A DNA stretch of 64,000 bases from Cryptomeria japonica (Eukaryota; Streptophyta; Pinopsida; Cupressales; Cupressaceae): assembly GCF_030272615.1 (NCBI RefSeq), contig NW_026729161.1:98501-162500 (forward strand), read 5' to 3'. The notes beneath the pieces are model-generated. The model did not search any database and was not told where the DNA came from. It saw nothing but the letters and a program-made list of their open reading frames with translations. Position 1 is the stretch's first letter; every line of letters starts with the position of its first letter. Both the position numbers and the translations under genes were made by a program. This document shows, piece after piece, positions 1 to 12,185 of this stretch.

Positions 1-932
1 CAATGTCTCTAAATATGACTATCTCCTAAGGGTGACAGTCTTGTGGCAGATGTCCCAACACCGGGATCCCCAAGTGGATCCTGATGACAAGCCCTGTCAC
101 GCCTCTGCTCTCTATCCTTGACCTAGTCTGCCTGGATCGACTGGATCTCGAAGCTGTGAAACTCAAAACTCAGTGCTTCCTGGGTACCACATCATCTTAA
201 TTCTTTCAATAGTACTCCCCCTCCTTGGATCTCAAATCCACCTCTCTCAAGGTGTCTCTCATCGATCCACCCACTGTCGCTCTCTCCAAAGTCTCTCTCA
301 ACCAAACCACTCCAAAACTGTATCCCGCTCAATGGTTAGCTATGTAATCTGTTGTTGATGTGCTAGTAGTTGTGTCTGCAGATGTTGCACTAATAACTAT
401 AGAGACCTAATCTACGCGTCCTCTCGGTGAGTCAAAATCCGCATCTGGATGGGTACCTATGAAGTGGTACCCCCTATCCCTCCCCCTATCCTCGGTGCTG
501 GTGGGGTAAAACATCTGACCTCCTCCTCTGGGTTGGCCATCTAAACTCCTTTGTCCCTCCCACCACTGCTATCACCTCTCCTACCCTCTCCTCACCCCCA
601 TCTCCAATAGCTAAACCTCCCCTCCCTCTATCCACCATAGCTTGCCGCACTACTCTCTCCACCCGAATCCCTCTATCACCACCATCCCCACCCCTATCTC
701 CTCTCCTCCCCTGATCTCCTCTCCCTCTATCCGCATACACATCCTTTTTAAGATCTTATGAAATAATTTAAAAAAGGAATACATGAAATAATTTCAATTT
801 CATATATCCATTTTAACATATGCATAATTAGGACAGTCATAGATGCATTAGGAATTCCCCTTACGCCTCTTGAAATCTCTCTATGAATTAACTTTATTCT
901 CTTTTATGTGCATGTACATGTAGAAATCATCA
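1..932. other. Left flank, no supported gene
   Basis: No gene is supported here. On the minus strand, 486-740 is purine-rich and would encode an Arg/Gly/Asp-rich low-complexity stretch. Further along that strand, near 20-70, a frame contains GHLPQDC, which resembles the second half of a CCHC knuckle without its first two cysteines. This could be a decayed retroelement gag, but it is too weak to name. Bases 740-932 are AT-rich and probably form the 5' flank of gene A. Confidence 0.3.
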
Positions 933-3900
933 TCATGTCGAGGAAACAACCAAAAAATGTAAAACCGAAAGAGCGTGAAGCTAAGAATGCAAAAAAAAAG
1001 AGAAGGAATGAAGCAACTTCATGAAGCAAGGAAATTGAATACCATAGAAGAAGAGGTTCCAATTGAAGAGGAACATGAAATATCCATCCAATCTAAGAGA
1101 GAGATGAAATTGGCCACACAAAGGCAACAGATGCAAAACCTTTGTGCAATGAGATAATTGAATCTCGAGGTTGAGAGCATGTCTACCACAATTCAAGTTG
1201 AAGGCACCCCATCTCTTACATCTCAAGTTGAAGGCACACCATCTCTTATTGGCACACCATTGGTGTCTGCAACATCTCATATTGAATGCACTCCCTCTAT
1301 GACATTTGACGTTGCAAGTACTTCATGATTGACATCAATTATTAGAGCTACACCATCTTGTACACCTCAATTTCAAGGTATCTCATCATTTTCATCTCCG
1401 GTTGAAGGTTTGCCACCTATCCCTAATGTTGTTGACATTCCTAATCTTGAGGTAACTCAAAGTTTGAGAACACCTCCTAGAGTTTTGCATAGAAATCCTA
1501 AGTATTTGATTGACATTGATGCTAATGTTTTGAAACCAATGGTTGACAAGATTCTGAAGCGTTCTTGTCAAAGACATGCTAATCGGATATGGAAAATATT
1601 TTTTGAGCCTTTGACTGAGACGTGAAGATGTCAACTATTTGTTGAAATGACAAGAAATCTGAAATTTATACCCATAATGAATATTCTTGGGCTAAGAACA
1701 TCGATTGAATCAAGAGACAAATCTATTGTGAAGAATCTGATGAATGCATATGATATTGTTGGTTCTAACTCACACACAAAAGATTGTAATACCAAACGAC
1801 GTGTCATTACATCAACAATTATAAGCACTCAAACTAAGAAAGCTTGCCTCATTAGAAAGACAAGTAAATAATTGAAGATAAGTAGACAAACTCTAATGAG
1901 AGCTATGGGAAGGCGGAAAAGAGCGGAGGATCCATATAATAATGAGTTGTGGATATTTTCCAGTAGATTACCATGGAAAGATAAAGCTATTGTTGAAGCC
2001 TTGAGATCCCTAATTGAAGATTTTTGGAAGAATAACACAAGGGTCTCTCCAAATCAAAGAGATGTTGTAAGGAGGAGGATTGGTAGTAAAATTTGTGATC
2101 CACATCCGAATTTTTTTGTGGATATGACTCAAACACAATTTTTTGCCAAGTTTCAAAGTATGTATCCTCAAATTAAAATTAGTCAAAGATTCTTTGAATG
2201 GTAAAGCCTTTTTATGTCAAAATAAATCACATGCGCACAACTTGTTGTAGAGTACATATCAAATTTTCTAACCATTATGATGTTTATCAACACATATGTA
2301 TAGATTTGCATGCTAACAATGTTTTGCAGGAATGCAACATAAATTGTCCACCAACATCTTCAAGGGAATTCATATCTAGCATCTTATGTGAAAGAGTAGA
2401 TGGTCAAGTATATTACAATAAGTGTTTCTTGGATGGCACATGTGTTCATTATGGTGGATTGCGACATTTACAAATTTTTCAACATATGGATATTGGATAA
2501 GAAATTGGTAATGAATTAGTGGAATTTGGAAAATATAAGACAGTGGCCTACATGCTAAAAGATGGAAAAGAAGCAAAAAGGTGTGAATTGGTTAGTGAGA
2601 ATATTCCAGTGTGTCAGTTTATGGGCATCTTTCATGAGAATATAGTGTATGAGTATGCAAGGCATAACCATCAAGCTCGTTGGTTGGAATCACAATTTAA
2701 GTTATGGAAGGACACATTTCCACTTCATAGAATCATTTCAATTGTCGACTTTGCAGAGAACTACACACTACAACTGCAGAACGAGGTGCAATCGCAATAT
2801 TACAACTCCACACAAGTTTCTATATTTGTGCATATAGCATTCATTCATGCACATGATAGTATGGAAGAGGATACGAAGATATTGAGGGAGTATCATTTTT
2901 ACATCAGTGATGATTGCTCACACTCTACAGAGTTTGTGCAAGGTTGTTTTCAGATATTCTACGATGATTTGGCTAGCCTAGGCATATCAGTCCGTCAACA
3001 TATCATATGGTCAGATAATTGTGCATCACAATTTAAGAACTCTCAGATGTTTTATTGGTTGAGTAGGAAATATAAGTTGACTTCTATTCAACATATGTGG
3101 AATTTCTTTGAGGCTGGGCATGGAAAAGGGGAGCATGATGGTGTAGGAGCATGTATTAAAAGAGCTTTAGCACAATAAGAGTTAAAGTATAAAGGGAATG
3201 CAAAATTGAAAGATTCAAAATCAATTATTCAGTGGTGCAATAGTACAATTGGTCCAAGTAATCAAGATAAGTCTTCAGTTCACAGATTTTTTTGGCTGGT
3301 AGATGATACTAACATTGCAAAATTTGAAGATTATTGTACATTGACAGGATCGAGTGAACTACACTCTTTCAAAAGATCTAATGTAGGTTCATGGACTATC
3401 CATATGTGATAGATGGTATGTTATTGTTCTTCATGTAGAGATGGTGCCTATAATGAGTGTGAGTCATAGGAGTGGGTGGACGAATGGTGTATGAGGCCTC
3501 TAATCCCACTTGAGACATATTGACCTCTGAGTGCACTACAACTAACATAGATGGAAGCATCAGTTGACTTTGACCATGTGTCTTGTTTAGTCCAACCAGG
3601 TAAATTATCCACATGCAAATTTTTGTACTTTAATAGTTTACCTTAGTTATTTGCTAAATTCTTCTCACTTTATCATTGCAGGGCATGTTTATGTAGTTAT
3701 TGCAACATAAGACAATGAAGAAGGAACAAATTATTACCTGTGTTGTTGTGTGGATGCCAAAAAGAAATTGGATGGCCCTATGGTAGATGGTGAAAATATT
3801 GAGTACCCCACATGATTAGTAGTTGTTACTAGTACATGGCTTAGAAGGTACCCAATGAAGAAGTCTAACTTGTGGTTGTTCAAGGACTCCGAGACACATA

Positions 3901-4067
3901 GGAAGATTCTTCATTATTCTAACCTTGTTGCAGCTTCAAATGTTCATTTGATCAGATATGGGGGTAGACCACTAAACAAGAACCTATGGAAGGTTCATGA
4001 GCCTGACCATGAGGCCATACTAGACATGATAAAGAGTAGAGCAGATCTAGATGGTTCATTGGATTAA
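933..4067 (+). pseudogene. Gene A (left): DDE transposase-like gene, decayed
   Basis: The start at 933 opens a Lys-rich N-terminus (MSRKQPKNVKPKEREAK) that shifts frame in an A-run near 990. A Ser/Thr/Pro-rich linker follows, then a conserved region at about 1870-2300, and then an RNase H-like core in the open stretch 2519-3178. Within that stretch, Asp77 (DFAENY), Asp166 (SDNCASQFK) and Glu198 (FEAGHGKGEHDG) are spaced like a D-D-E triad (89 and 32 residues). After about 3415 the gene appears spliced: intron 3416-3550, a 49-nt exon 3551-3599, intron 3600-3681, and last exon 3682-4067. The last two exons encode a C-terminal module with YYLC and THRKILHYSNLV that recurs in the right copy with the same 49-nt exon. 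Stops interrupt it at 1155, 1326, 1623, 1869, 2202 and 2498, among others. The core suggests a cut-and-paste transposase, but the superfamily is not assigned. Confidence 0.6.
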
Positions 4068-4299
4068 ATGTAAATGCAAACAATTGTAATATCAATCATA
4101 TTTGGATATATGTACATGACTTGTATTTTTTGACTACTCGAGGCATTGTAATATAAAAAAATGTTTTTTTGTCTTTTTTTGTGTGATTTTATGTAAATAA
4201 TTTCATTTTGGACCATTAGAGATCACATGGGATCATTTCGTGAAGTTTTAGGCTAATATGGTAAAAGATGTAAAAATTGCTCATTTGTTGTCAATCACT

Positions 4300-6908
4300 C
4301 AAAATGTGAAAAAATATCAAAATTCGGCATCATTTTTCTCGATGTTAGTGACATGTAAGAATGATTCATCTGATCCTATGGGGTTGTGCTATGGCACTCT
4401 AAATAATCCTCTCTCGGTTTAGGTAGACTCGAATCCAATTGCTCGTGGCAACACTTTCTCGGTTGCGACAAAAAGCGTCACATGAGTTCAATGAAAAGTT
4501 GCACAATGCCCCATCTTTCAATCCATTCATCATGGAACCGAACCGTCAGTACGTACCGATTTGGGTGGCCATGTTTACGTTAGGAATTCCTTCGTTCCCT
4601 GTATCAAACTCACCCGATCGATATAGGCCACACCCTAGCAGTGAAATCCCTAAAGTTCTCAAAGTGTGAAAAATTGTCAAAATTCAGCATTGCGTTTCTT
4701 GACCTTGGTGAAACATAAGAATGAGTCATTTGATCCTATGAGGTTGTGTTATGACACTCTAAAAAATCCTCTCAGTTTAGGTAGACTCAGATCCAATTGC
4801 TCTTGGCGACACTTTCTCAATTGCAACAAAAAATGTCACATGAGTTCAATGAAAAGTTGCACAATGCCCCATCTTTCAATCCGCTCATCGCAGCACCAAA
4901 CCATCAGCGCGTACACATTTGGGTGGCCGAGCTTACGCTAGGAATTCCTTCATTCCTCTATCAAACTCATTCGATCGTTGCGGGCCACACCCTAGCAGCG
5001 AAATCGCTTAAGTGCTCAAGTTGCTCAAAGTTGTCAAAATTTAGCATCACGTTTCTTGACCTTGGTGAAACATAAGAACAAGTCATCCAATCATACGAGG
5101 TCATGTTACAAAACTCTAAAAAATCCTCCCTTGGTTTAGGTAGACTCGGATCCAATTGCTTGTGGCAACACTTTCTCGGTTGCGGCAAAAAGTGTCACAT
5201 GAGTTCAATGAAAAGTTGCACAATGCCCCATCTTTCAATCCGCTCATCTTGGCACCAAATCATCAGCACATACATGTCAGGGTAGATAGGTTTACACTAG
5301 GAATGCCTTCTTTTTTCTCTCCAACTCATCCGATCATTGCGGGCCACACCCTAGCAGCGAAATCGCTTAAGTGCTCAAGTTGCTCAAAGTTGTCAATATT
5401 CAGCATCACGTTTCTCGATGTACGTTAATCATAAGAATGAGTCATCTAATCCTACAAGGTCATGTTATGGGACTCTAAAAAATCCTCTCTCGGTTTAGGT
5501 AGATTCAGATCCAATTGCTTGTGGCGACACTTTCTCGGTTACAACAAAAAGCGTCAGATGAGTTCAATGAAAAGTTGCACAATGCCCCATCTTTCAATCC
5601 GCTTGTTGCGACACCGAATCGTCAGCTCATATGCATTGGGGTGGTTGGGTTTACACTAGGAATGCCTTCATTTTGCTCTCCAACTTGTCCGATCATTGCG
5701 GGCCACACCCTAGCAGCGAAATCGCTTAAGTGCTCAAGTTGCTCAAAGTTGTCAAAATTCAGCATCGCATTTTTTGTCCTTGGTGAAACATAAGAATGAG
5801 TCATCCAATCCTATGAGGTCATGTTACAACACTCTAAAAAATCCTCTCTTGGTTTAGGTAGACTCGGATCCAATTGCTTGTGGTGACACTTTCTCGGTTG
5901 CGATAAAAAAGGTCACATGAGTTCAATGAAAAGTTGCACAATGCCCCATCTTTCAATCCGCTCGTCACGACACCGAACCGTCAGCTCATATGCGTCAGGA
6001 TGGTCGGGTTTACTCTAGGAAAGCCTTCATTTTTCTCTCCAACTTGTCTGAATGATGAGGGCCACACCCTAGCAGTGAAATCGCTTAAGTGCTCAAGTTG
6101 CTCAAAGTTGTCAATATTCGACATCACATTTCTTGGCGCCTGTTAATCATAAGAACGAGCCATCAGATCCTACAGGTTCATGCTATGGCACTCTAAAAAT
6201 AATCTCTCAGTTTAGGTAGACTCGGATCCAATTTCTCGTGGTGACACTTTCTCGGTTGTGACAAAAAGTGTTAGATGAGTTCAATGAAAAGTTGCATAAT
6301 GCCCCATCTTTCAATCTGCTCATCGTGGCACTGAACCATTAGCTTGTACATGTTGGGGTGGCCAGGTTTACTCTAAGAATTCCTTCATTTTTCTCTCCAA
6401 CTCGTTTGATCGATGCGAGCCACACCCTAGCAGCGAAATCACTTAAGTGCTCAAGTTGCTCAAAGTTGTCAATATTTGGCATCGTATTTCTCAGTGCCCG
6501 TTAATCATAAGAATGAGTCGTTTGATCCTACAGGGTCGTGTTATGGCACTCTAAAAAACCCTCTCTCGGTTTAGGTAGACTCAGATCCAATTGCTTGTGG
6601 TGGCACTTTCTCGGTTACAACAAAAAGCATCAGATGAGTTCAATGAAAAGTTGCACAATGCCCCATCTTTCAATCTGCTCGTTGCGACATAGAACCGTCA
6701 GGTCGTAGGCATTGGGGTGGCTAGGTTTATGCTAGGAATGCCTTCATTTTTCTCTCCAACTCGTCTGATCAATGCAGGCCACACCCTACTGGCCATCCCA
6801 TTTAAGTGGTCAAAGCGTGAAAAGTTGTCATTCGGCGACGCATTTCTCGATGCCTGTGGGACATATGAATGAGTCATCTGATCCTATGGGGTCATTCTAT
6901 GACACTCT
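4300..6908 (+). repeat. 358-bp tandem array, left
   Basis: About seven full units and a partial one. The landmark GCACAATG (GCATAATG in one unit) falls at 4501, 4859, 5218, 5577, 5936, 6294 and 6653, a steady 358-359 bp period. Each unit also carries a GGCCACACCCTAGCAG block and a CTCAAAGTTGTCAA block. Units differ by scattered substitutions. Short open frames of 60-92 codons recur in each unit but start in different frames and show no known domain, so I treat them as by-products. The array sits exactly between the 3' ends of convergent genes A and B. It is homologous, unit for unit, to the array at 62150-63385. Confidence 0.9.
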
Positions 6909-7560
6909 ATTAGGCTATGCATTATATTAATAGACCTAAGTACTCTTAAGTATTATTAATTGTTGGGAGTCATTTAAAGTAGCTCTATTAGGGTATGCAT
7001 TAGATGAATAGAAGTGTATGGGCTATGCAATTTTTTTAGAATGGGTATTGGTACAATGGTATCTTACATTGTCTAATTTGGGTTCTTTCCATGTTTCCTT
7101 TATATAGTCTTATTTTGACTATAACTATTTAATTTGTGTTGATCCCTATAAGCTTGTGTCTTGGATTACAAACACATATTTAGGTTCAAATCTTAAGTAA
7201 CAATAAACTTTGTGCAATTATTCATTTAATCATTTGTACTGCAATTATGGATAACCATGATAAATGATTTTCATTAACCAAAAAGCTACAAATCTATACA
7301 ACATTGTATACCATTAAAACTATCAAATATATCCAATACAGGTAAATAGGCTTGCCAAAAGCCATATGGACATAGAATGTCACGTATTCATAAAACAAAA
7401 CATATGTTCAGAATTTCTATAAAGGCATAAAATATGATATCCAATAAAGTCAAATAGGAGCTTGCCAAAAGCCATATGGACATAGAATATCACATATTTG
7501 TAATACAAAACATATGTTCAAAATTGCCATATAGGCATACAACATAGGACCCTATTCTAT
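6909..7560. other. Spacer with two short duplications
   Basis: AT-rich spacer between the array and the 3' end of left gene B. CTATTAGG(C/G)TATGCATTA blocks recur at about 6909 and 6985. A unit of about 108 bp, marked by GCTTGCCAAAAGCCATATGG, occurs twice in tandem at about 7333-7438 and 7440-7551. No gene is seen. Confidence 0.55.
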
Positions 7561-10500
7561 TCATTTCCCTCTAGGGAAAGGAAATAGATCATGAGATATC
7601 TTTTCCTGTCGAGGGGATAGAGATGTATATGATGCAGGTGTCTTTAGAGTACGCCCACTCGACCCCCTCTCCAGAATTTTTTATAACTCCACCTAATACA
7701 ATGAATAGAGTGATGTTAGCATATACAAAAAATAATTTTTAGAATGACATCTAATAGAATAGTAACTTACTGCATGCAAATAATCATGATGTTCATCCAC
7801 AATAGGTGCACGTTCATGATTTGGAGTGACAAGCCCCTCCTATAAGCATCACAATATAAATTAAACTAAATACAAGTGTCGTTAAAATTTTCAATAACAT
7901 ATTATTAAGATAACAAATGTAATGCTAAATTTACTAAATTTACTAAATTTACAAATATGTGTCATACTTCTGTCAAACCAGTTGAACTTGCTACTGTTGC
8001 AGCAACACCACGCTCCATTGACGCATGAATAGTAGGAGGAGTCTCTGATGTCAACATCTGAAAATTAAACAAAGTATATTGATTAATCACCAAAACTATC
8101 TATATTATTTAATAACATTAAAGATAAATTGCTTACCTGGGTGAAAGATTGTTGATGAAATACACTGCGAGGTGTTGATGTTGAAGCTCTAGTATCAAAC
8201 TATTTGACATCCAAAATGAGTAATTAGAAAATCATTCACATAAGGTTCAACTATCTACATATAATAATTATATTTCTTCACTCGTTGTATTTGTGGAGTC
8301 GACGAAGTCGTGAAAAAGGGTGCTACAGGAATGTTGCTAGTATTGTGAACACTTTGACCCTGATTTTTTATCATAATAATTTACTAATTTAGATATATTC
8401 TTAAATTTCCATATAAGATTTAATAAAAAGAATAAAATGAACTTGTAATGAAATTCACCTCGGTATCAATGCCAAATGTTTCGTTCAACAAGGATTATGT
8501 CATGACAATGTTCTCTATAGCAAACTTTGCTCATGCACGTGCATTCTCAGAACTATTAGGATCATAAGTGCAAAGAGAACCACAAGATTGACAAAAATGA
8601 GTTGGAACTAGATGCCTAGAAGAATCACCATCATCACTCACATCACCCTCTACTAGAGGCCTAGCATACTGTATAAGGGTTTGAGTGAGTGAGCTAATGA
8701 AGTCTAGAGTTTCAACCTCAATACTCTCCTTCACAATGGAAGGAATAATAACATGCTCCACCATAGGTATAGCCAAGGGTCTTGGTGGGATATTTGAGTC
8801 ACGTTGTGCACCCTCTCTATCATGTGAGGAACCCACACCTCTACCTTGGAAATCTAGAAAATCAAAATAGTTTGGGATCTCATTAAGGACAAACACACAG
8901 TACAATTTTCTCAAAAAGTATTGAGGTACCTCATGATTATTGCATGGGGGTTGATCAAATACCATCCACCACCTATCCCTGTTGGCATTATAATAGACAA
9001 AGGGAGATTGTTGGCATTTCAGTAAGGATATTGAGAAGGTTGTTGATGATTATGGATATAATTGATTAAGGATGTTTACTGTCTTAATATTATTATTTTG
9101 TCATTAATGTCAAGAAATTGATTTACTAATTTAGTATGATGTTGCCATATCCTAAGAAGTATGATTTGATGAGTATAAAGATGTCGGTAAAAGACACAGA
9201 AAGAATGTGATGAATAAGGGGAGGAATAAGTTATTCAATGGGCAACTATTACCGAGTTAGACAATGATGAGATCATGATGTTTTGATTGTTTTGATATCC
9301 TACATATGTTGTTGATTGTAAGGTTGATACTATACTATGTTACTGAGTGAAGAACCTAGTTGGTAAACCCTAAGGTTATCGCTATCGGTTAATGAAGGTA
9401 GAATGTCTACCAAGTGAAGTTTAGTATTTACCGAGTTGCAACCGAGTAATAACAGAATGCATTGAATAAATAAAAACATTATTTAATGAAGGAAGCTGAT
9501 GAGTTGGTTATGATTAAATGATTAGTATGTCGTGAATGAAGTTTGTTAAAGAATCTATGGCAAAGGAAAATTGGCAGGAAGATCTACAGCTCAGATTGAA
9601 CCACAATACCCTAGCACAAGTTCCAAGAAATGTATGCAAATTCCAAGGTGAGGTAAAACATTTTCAGATCGAAGGATACATTGAACCTAGTCAAGTTTGA
9701 AGATCTGATGGCTATGATTGATCATGGGAAATATGATCAAGGAGATTAAGTGGTTGGAAAATTGCTTATAAATAATGAACTGTTGATAAACAATGTATGC
9801 GGGCAAGTGTATGCATAGGGATGCTACATAGTGATTACCGAGCACAAAAGATTGAAGACCTGTTTGAATAACAGAGTATAAAGCCCAGCAGATGGACAAG
9901 ATAAGTCCTATTGTATTGAGAAAATAAGAATCTACTTTAGCATTTTAGATGTGAAGTTGTAGATAGATTTTTATTACTATTATTTTGTAAAGTGACAGAA
10001 AATCTCTTAACCGAGTGGACTTAACAGTCTTATTTGTAAAACCCTCTAGCACGGTGACATTCTGATTGAGTGTTTGAAATCCTTTAACAAGGTCACTTCT
10101 AACAAGGTGAAGATCCTAACAAATCTGAGGGAAATCCCTTAACCGGGTTACATCTAGCAATGTGTTTGTAATCTTTAACAAGATTTGCTTTTAACCGAGC
10201 ATACTCTAGAAGAGTATATTTCTTAGTGGGTCCGAAATCCCACAGTGGTTTTTCCCTATTTGGGTTTCCATGTTAAATTTGGTGTTATGAGTTTTATGAT
10301 GTTTATATGCTTTTGAGTTTGCATGTTTAGTAGTTTTGGTTATATTACTGAAGTATATGTTACCGAGGTTGAATCTGTTGTTTTTCTGGAAAATTATGTT
10401 TGTATGATTCACCCCCCCCTCTCATCTTATTAGCTTGGCATCTGTACTTAACATTAAGTATCAGAACTATCAATCCCAAAAATTATTCTTAATCCCTTCA

Positions 10501-11067
10501 TGATGACACTAATGAATAGGGAATCTCCTACATCCAGGGTGTAAAGGTTGATTCATTCGAGGGTCCGTAAAAAGAGCACACAAGTCAAATTTATTAATTT
10601 TCTTTTTCTGCAGTGCCGCATATGATAATTTGTCAGAATAAAATTACTTTTGTTCTTCCTTCTTTGTGGACCAAAAATTTATTTGCCCACTCACGGATTG
10701 TATGTGAGATACAATAGATTGCAAAGAATTGGCAAGGTTTTTCCTATGTGAGTTTGTTCCAGTGGGATCTTTTAGCCTTGCAATTAAACCTTCAAGCTCT
10801 TTTTGGCTATTTTCTATTTGACCTTATAGGTTTTCTTGTGTACCTATGGGATGTCTAGGTATCGTAGGAGGTTTTTTGATGTGCTTTTCCTTCAATATGG
10901 TCTTTATGAGGAGGTGATTGAGTGTTTTCAAAATTTTCTTGTCTAATCTCATTTCCTGATAATGAAAATAAATTTAAATCAAGAAACTTAGTTTAATCTT
11001 CAAATTAATAAAAAAACGACAATAAGAAAACAAAAAATACATACTTCTTCGAGCTCTTTAATGGCAT
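7561..11067 (-). pseudogene. Gene B (left): mini-exon gene of unknown function, split
   Basis: Read from the right. A short exon 1 (11045-11067) is followed by the main exon (10955 to 10473, then 8979 to 8459 across the inserted LTR element), and then exons 8282-8359 (78 nt), 8137-8199 (63), 7968-8057 (90), 7771-7839 (69) and 7561-7692 (132, ending in TGA). All introns have GT-AG ends and every downstream exon is a multiple of three. The main exon contains CALFTDP, RRFPIH and WWMVFDQPPCNNHEVP, then a CQSCGSLC cluster that could bind metal. It matches gene B at 59040-61664 along its length. In-frame stops (for example in EEQK-stop-FYSD) make it a pseudogene. The product is not recognised; an accessory transposition protein is inferred only from its place beside gene A. 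Confidence 0.6.
8980..10472 (+). mobile_element. Collapsed LTR retrotransposon inside gene B
   Basis: The insert starts TGTTGGCATT and ends TATCA. It is flanked by a 5-bp duplication ATCCC (8975-8979 and 10473-10477), and removing it with one duplication restores the gene B frame. It is not a simple solo LTR. The first 10 bases look like the start of a 5' LTR, and a polypurine tract (ACAAAGGGAGAT, ending 9008) follows at once. Then a second TGTTGGCATT at 9009 opens what reads as a 1464-bp 3' LTR. The best reading is loss of most of the 5' LTR and all of the interior. The plus orientation is inferred from the tract. Confidence 0.75.
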
Positions 11068-11333
11068 GGCAGAATTTTGATGAGAGATGGACAACTTAGT
11101 GCCTAATATCAAGCTTCTACAAAGGGCAAGCGCAAGAAAATGGCACCCCAAATCGCCAAAATGCGGGTTTGGGAGTGCATAATGCATCCAAAATGTGGAC
11201 TTGTGTTTTTTTAAAGTCTGAAAAGGTAATATGGTGCATGCCTTAAAAGGTGCGTGCACTATAGGGCATGTGCCCTATAGGCTTGGTGTGCCAAGCCTAA
11301 GGCTTGACACACCAAGCCTATAGGGCGCGTGCC
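11068..11333 (-). promoter_or_regulatory. 5' flank of left gene B with long hairpin
   Basis: This lies upstream of gene B exon 1. Near its far end (about 11273-11327) it holds an inverted repeat of some 17-18 bp: CTTGGTGTG with flanking CCCTATAG on one arm and CACACCAAG with CTATAGGG on the other. A smaller palindrome, AAGCCTAAGGCTT, lies in the loop. Being GC-rich next to AT-rich sequence, it may be a subterminal transposase-binding region or a promoter element. The true element end is hidden by the X1 insertion. Confidence 0.35.
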
Positions 11334-12171
11334 TGTTGGCATTCTACACTCACATGAGAATGGTTGATGTTGTCATTGATGGCAACCAATTGGTAACATG
11401 ATTCTACAGGTTCACCGACAACACAAACATCATCTACCGACATCGGCAGACACAACAAGGTCATTCATCGACATCTATTTTACACCGACAGTAAAGCATA
11501 CGGACAATAAAGCATACCGACACTCAGACCGACATGAGACAAGTTTTATTTATATGAATTGTATTGTAATGTAATTAATCATCTGTAAGATGACATGATG
11601 TACTGTAAAGACTCATATATGTATGAGATCTTATAGGTCATTTTTGATATGGTATTATGTAGAATATAGAGAAAGGATTTTGTAATAAGGCAGATAGGTT
11701 ATGTGAGCAAATATCATTCATTGGAAAGGTTTTTGGTTAAGGTTTCTGACTAATCTTAAACCGATACTGAATCAAGCATTGCAGATGCTATTTTGAGCAG
11801 TACATTGTCTTGGATTTAATTATCCATTTTGTAGTCAGTGAAACTCTTTCATTGAGAAGTGAGCTCTAGGTTGTTGGCCTTCCTACATGTGCAGGCCCCT
11901 ATTGTAAGTAATATTTATTCATATTGGCCAGTGAGTAAATATTGTGGGTCACAAATCCCACCGAGGTTTTTCCCTTATCGGGTTTCCTCACCAAAATATC
12001 TTGTGTTATGGTGTGCATTTATGCTATCTCCATTATTTCTCTTTTCTGCACTATTACTTGTTTACTAGTACATTTATTTGGATTGCAAAGTTATAAATAA
12101 ATATTCCATTAACCGGTTAGACACTGATTCCCCCCCCCTCAGTGTCTTTGGGAGTGTCATTGCATCTAAAA
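11334..12171 (+). repeat. X1 5' LTR
   Basis: It begins TGTTGGCATTCTACACTC and ends just before the primer site. Near its 3' side it has CAAATCCCACCGAGGTTTTT and a C-run followed by TCAGTGTCTTTGG, both shared with the X1 3' LTR and both X2 LTRs. It is inserted next to GTGCC in the left DNA element. Confidence 0.85.
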
Positions 12172-12173
12172 AT

Positions 12174-12185
12174 TGGTATCAGAGG
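12174..12185 (+). promoter_or_regulatory. X1 primer-binding site
   Basis: TGGTATCAGAGG, two bases after the LTR, matches the plant initiator-Met tRNA primer site (TGGTATCAGAGC) at 11 of 12 bases. Confidence 0.75.

Larger units (their letters stand above)
933..11333 (+). mobile_element. Two-gene DNA element of unknown family, left copy
   Basis: Gene A (plus strand), a 358-bp tandem array and gene B (minus strand) lie in convergent order. The same three parts recur in mirror order at 58678-64000, which is the main reason to treat them as one mobile unit. Terminal inverted repeats and a target duplication were not found. The outer left end is set at the first gene A codon for lack of a better mark. 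The right end is lost because X1 is inserted at 11334. The copy is dead: gene A is full of stops and gene B is split by an LTR element at 8980-10472. Confidence 0.6.

Noticed and set aside
486-740. Arg/Gly-rich minus-strand open frame as a gene
   Set aside because: Low-complexity purine tract with no start context or domain. It is mentioned only as a possible decayed gag.
4439-6146. Recurrent 60-92 codon open frames in the left array
   Set aside because: They follow the repeat period, change frame between units and carry no domain. They are by-products of a repeat unit lacking stops in some frames.
4300-6908. Centromeric satellite or CRISPR-like array
   Set aside because: Units are long, contiguous and without spacers, few in number and bounded by transposon genes.
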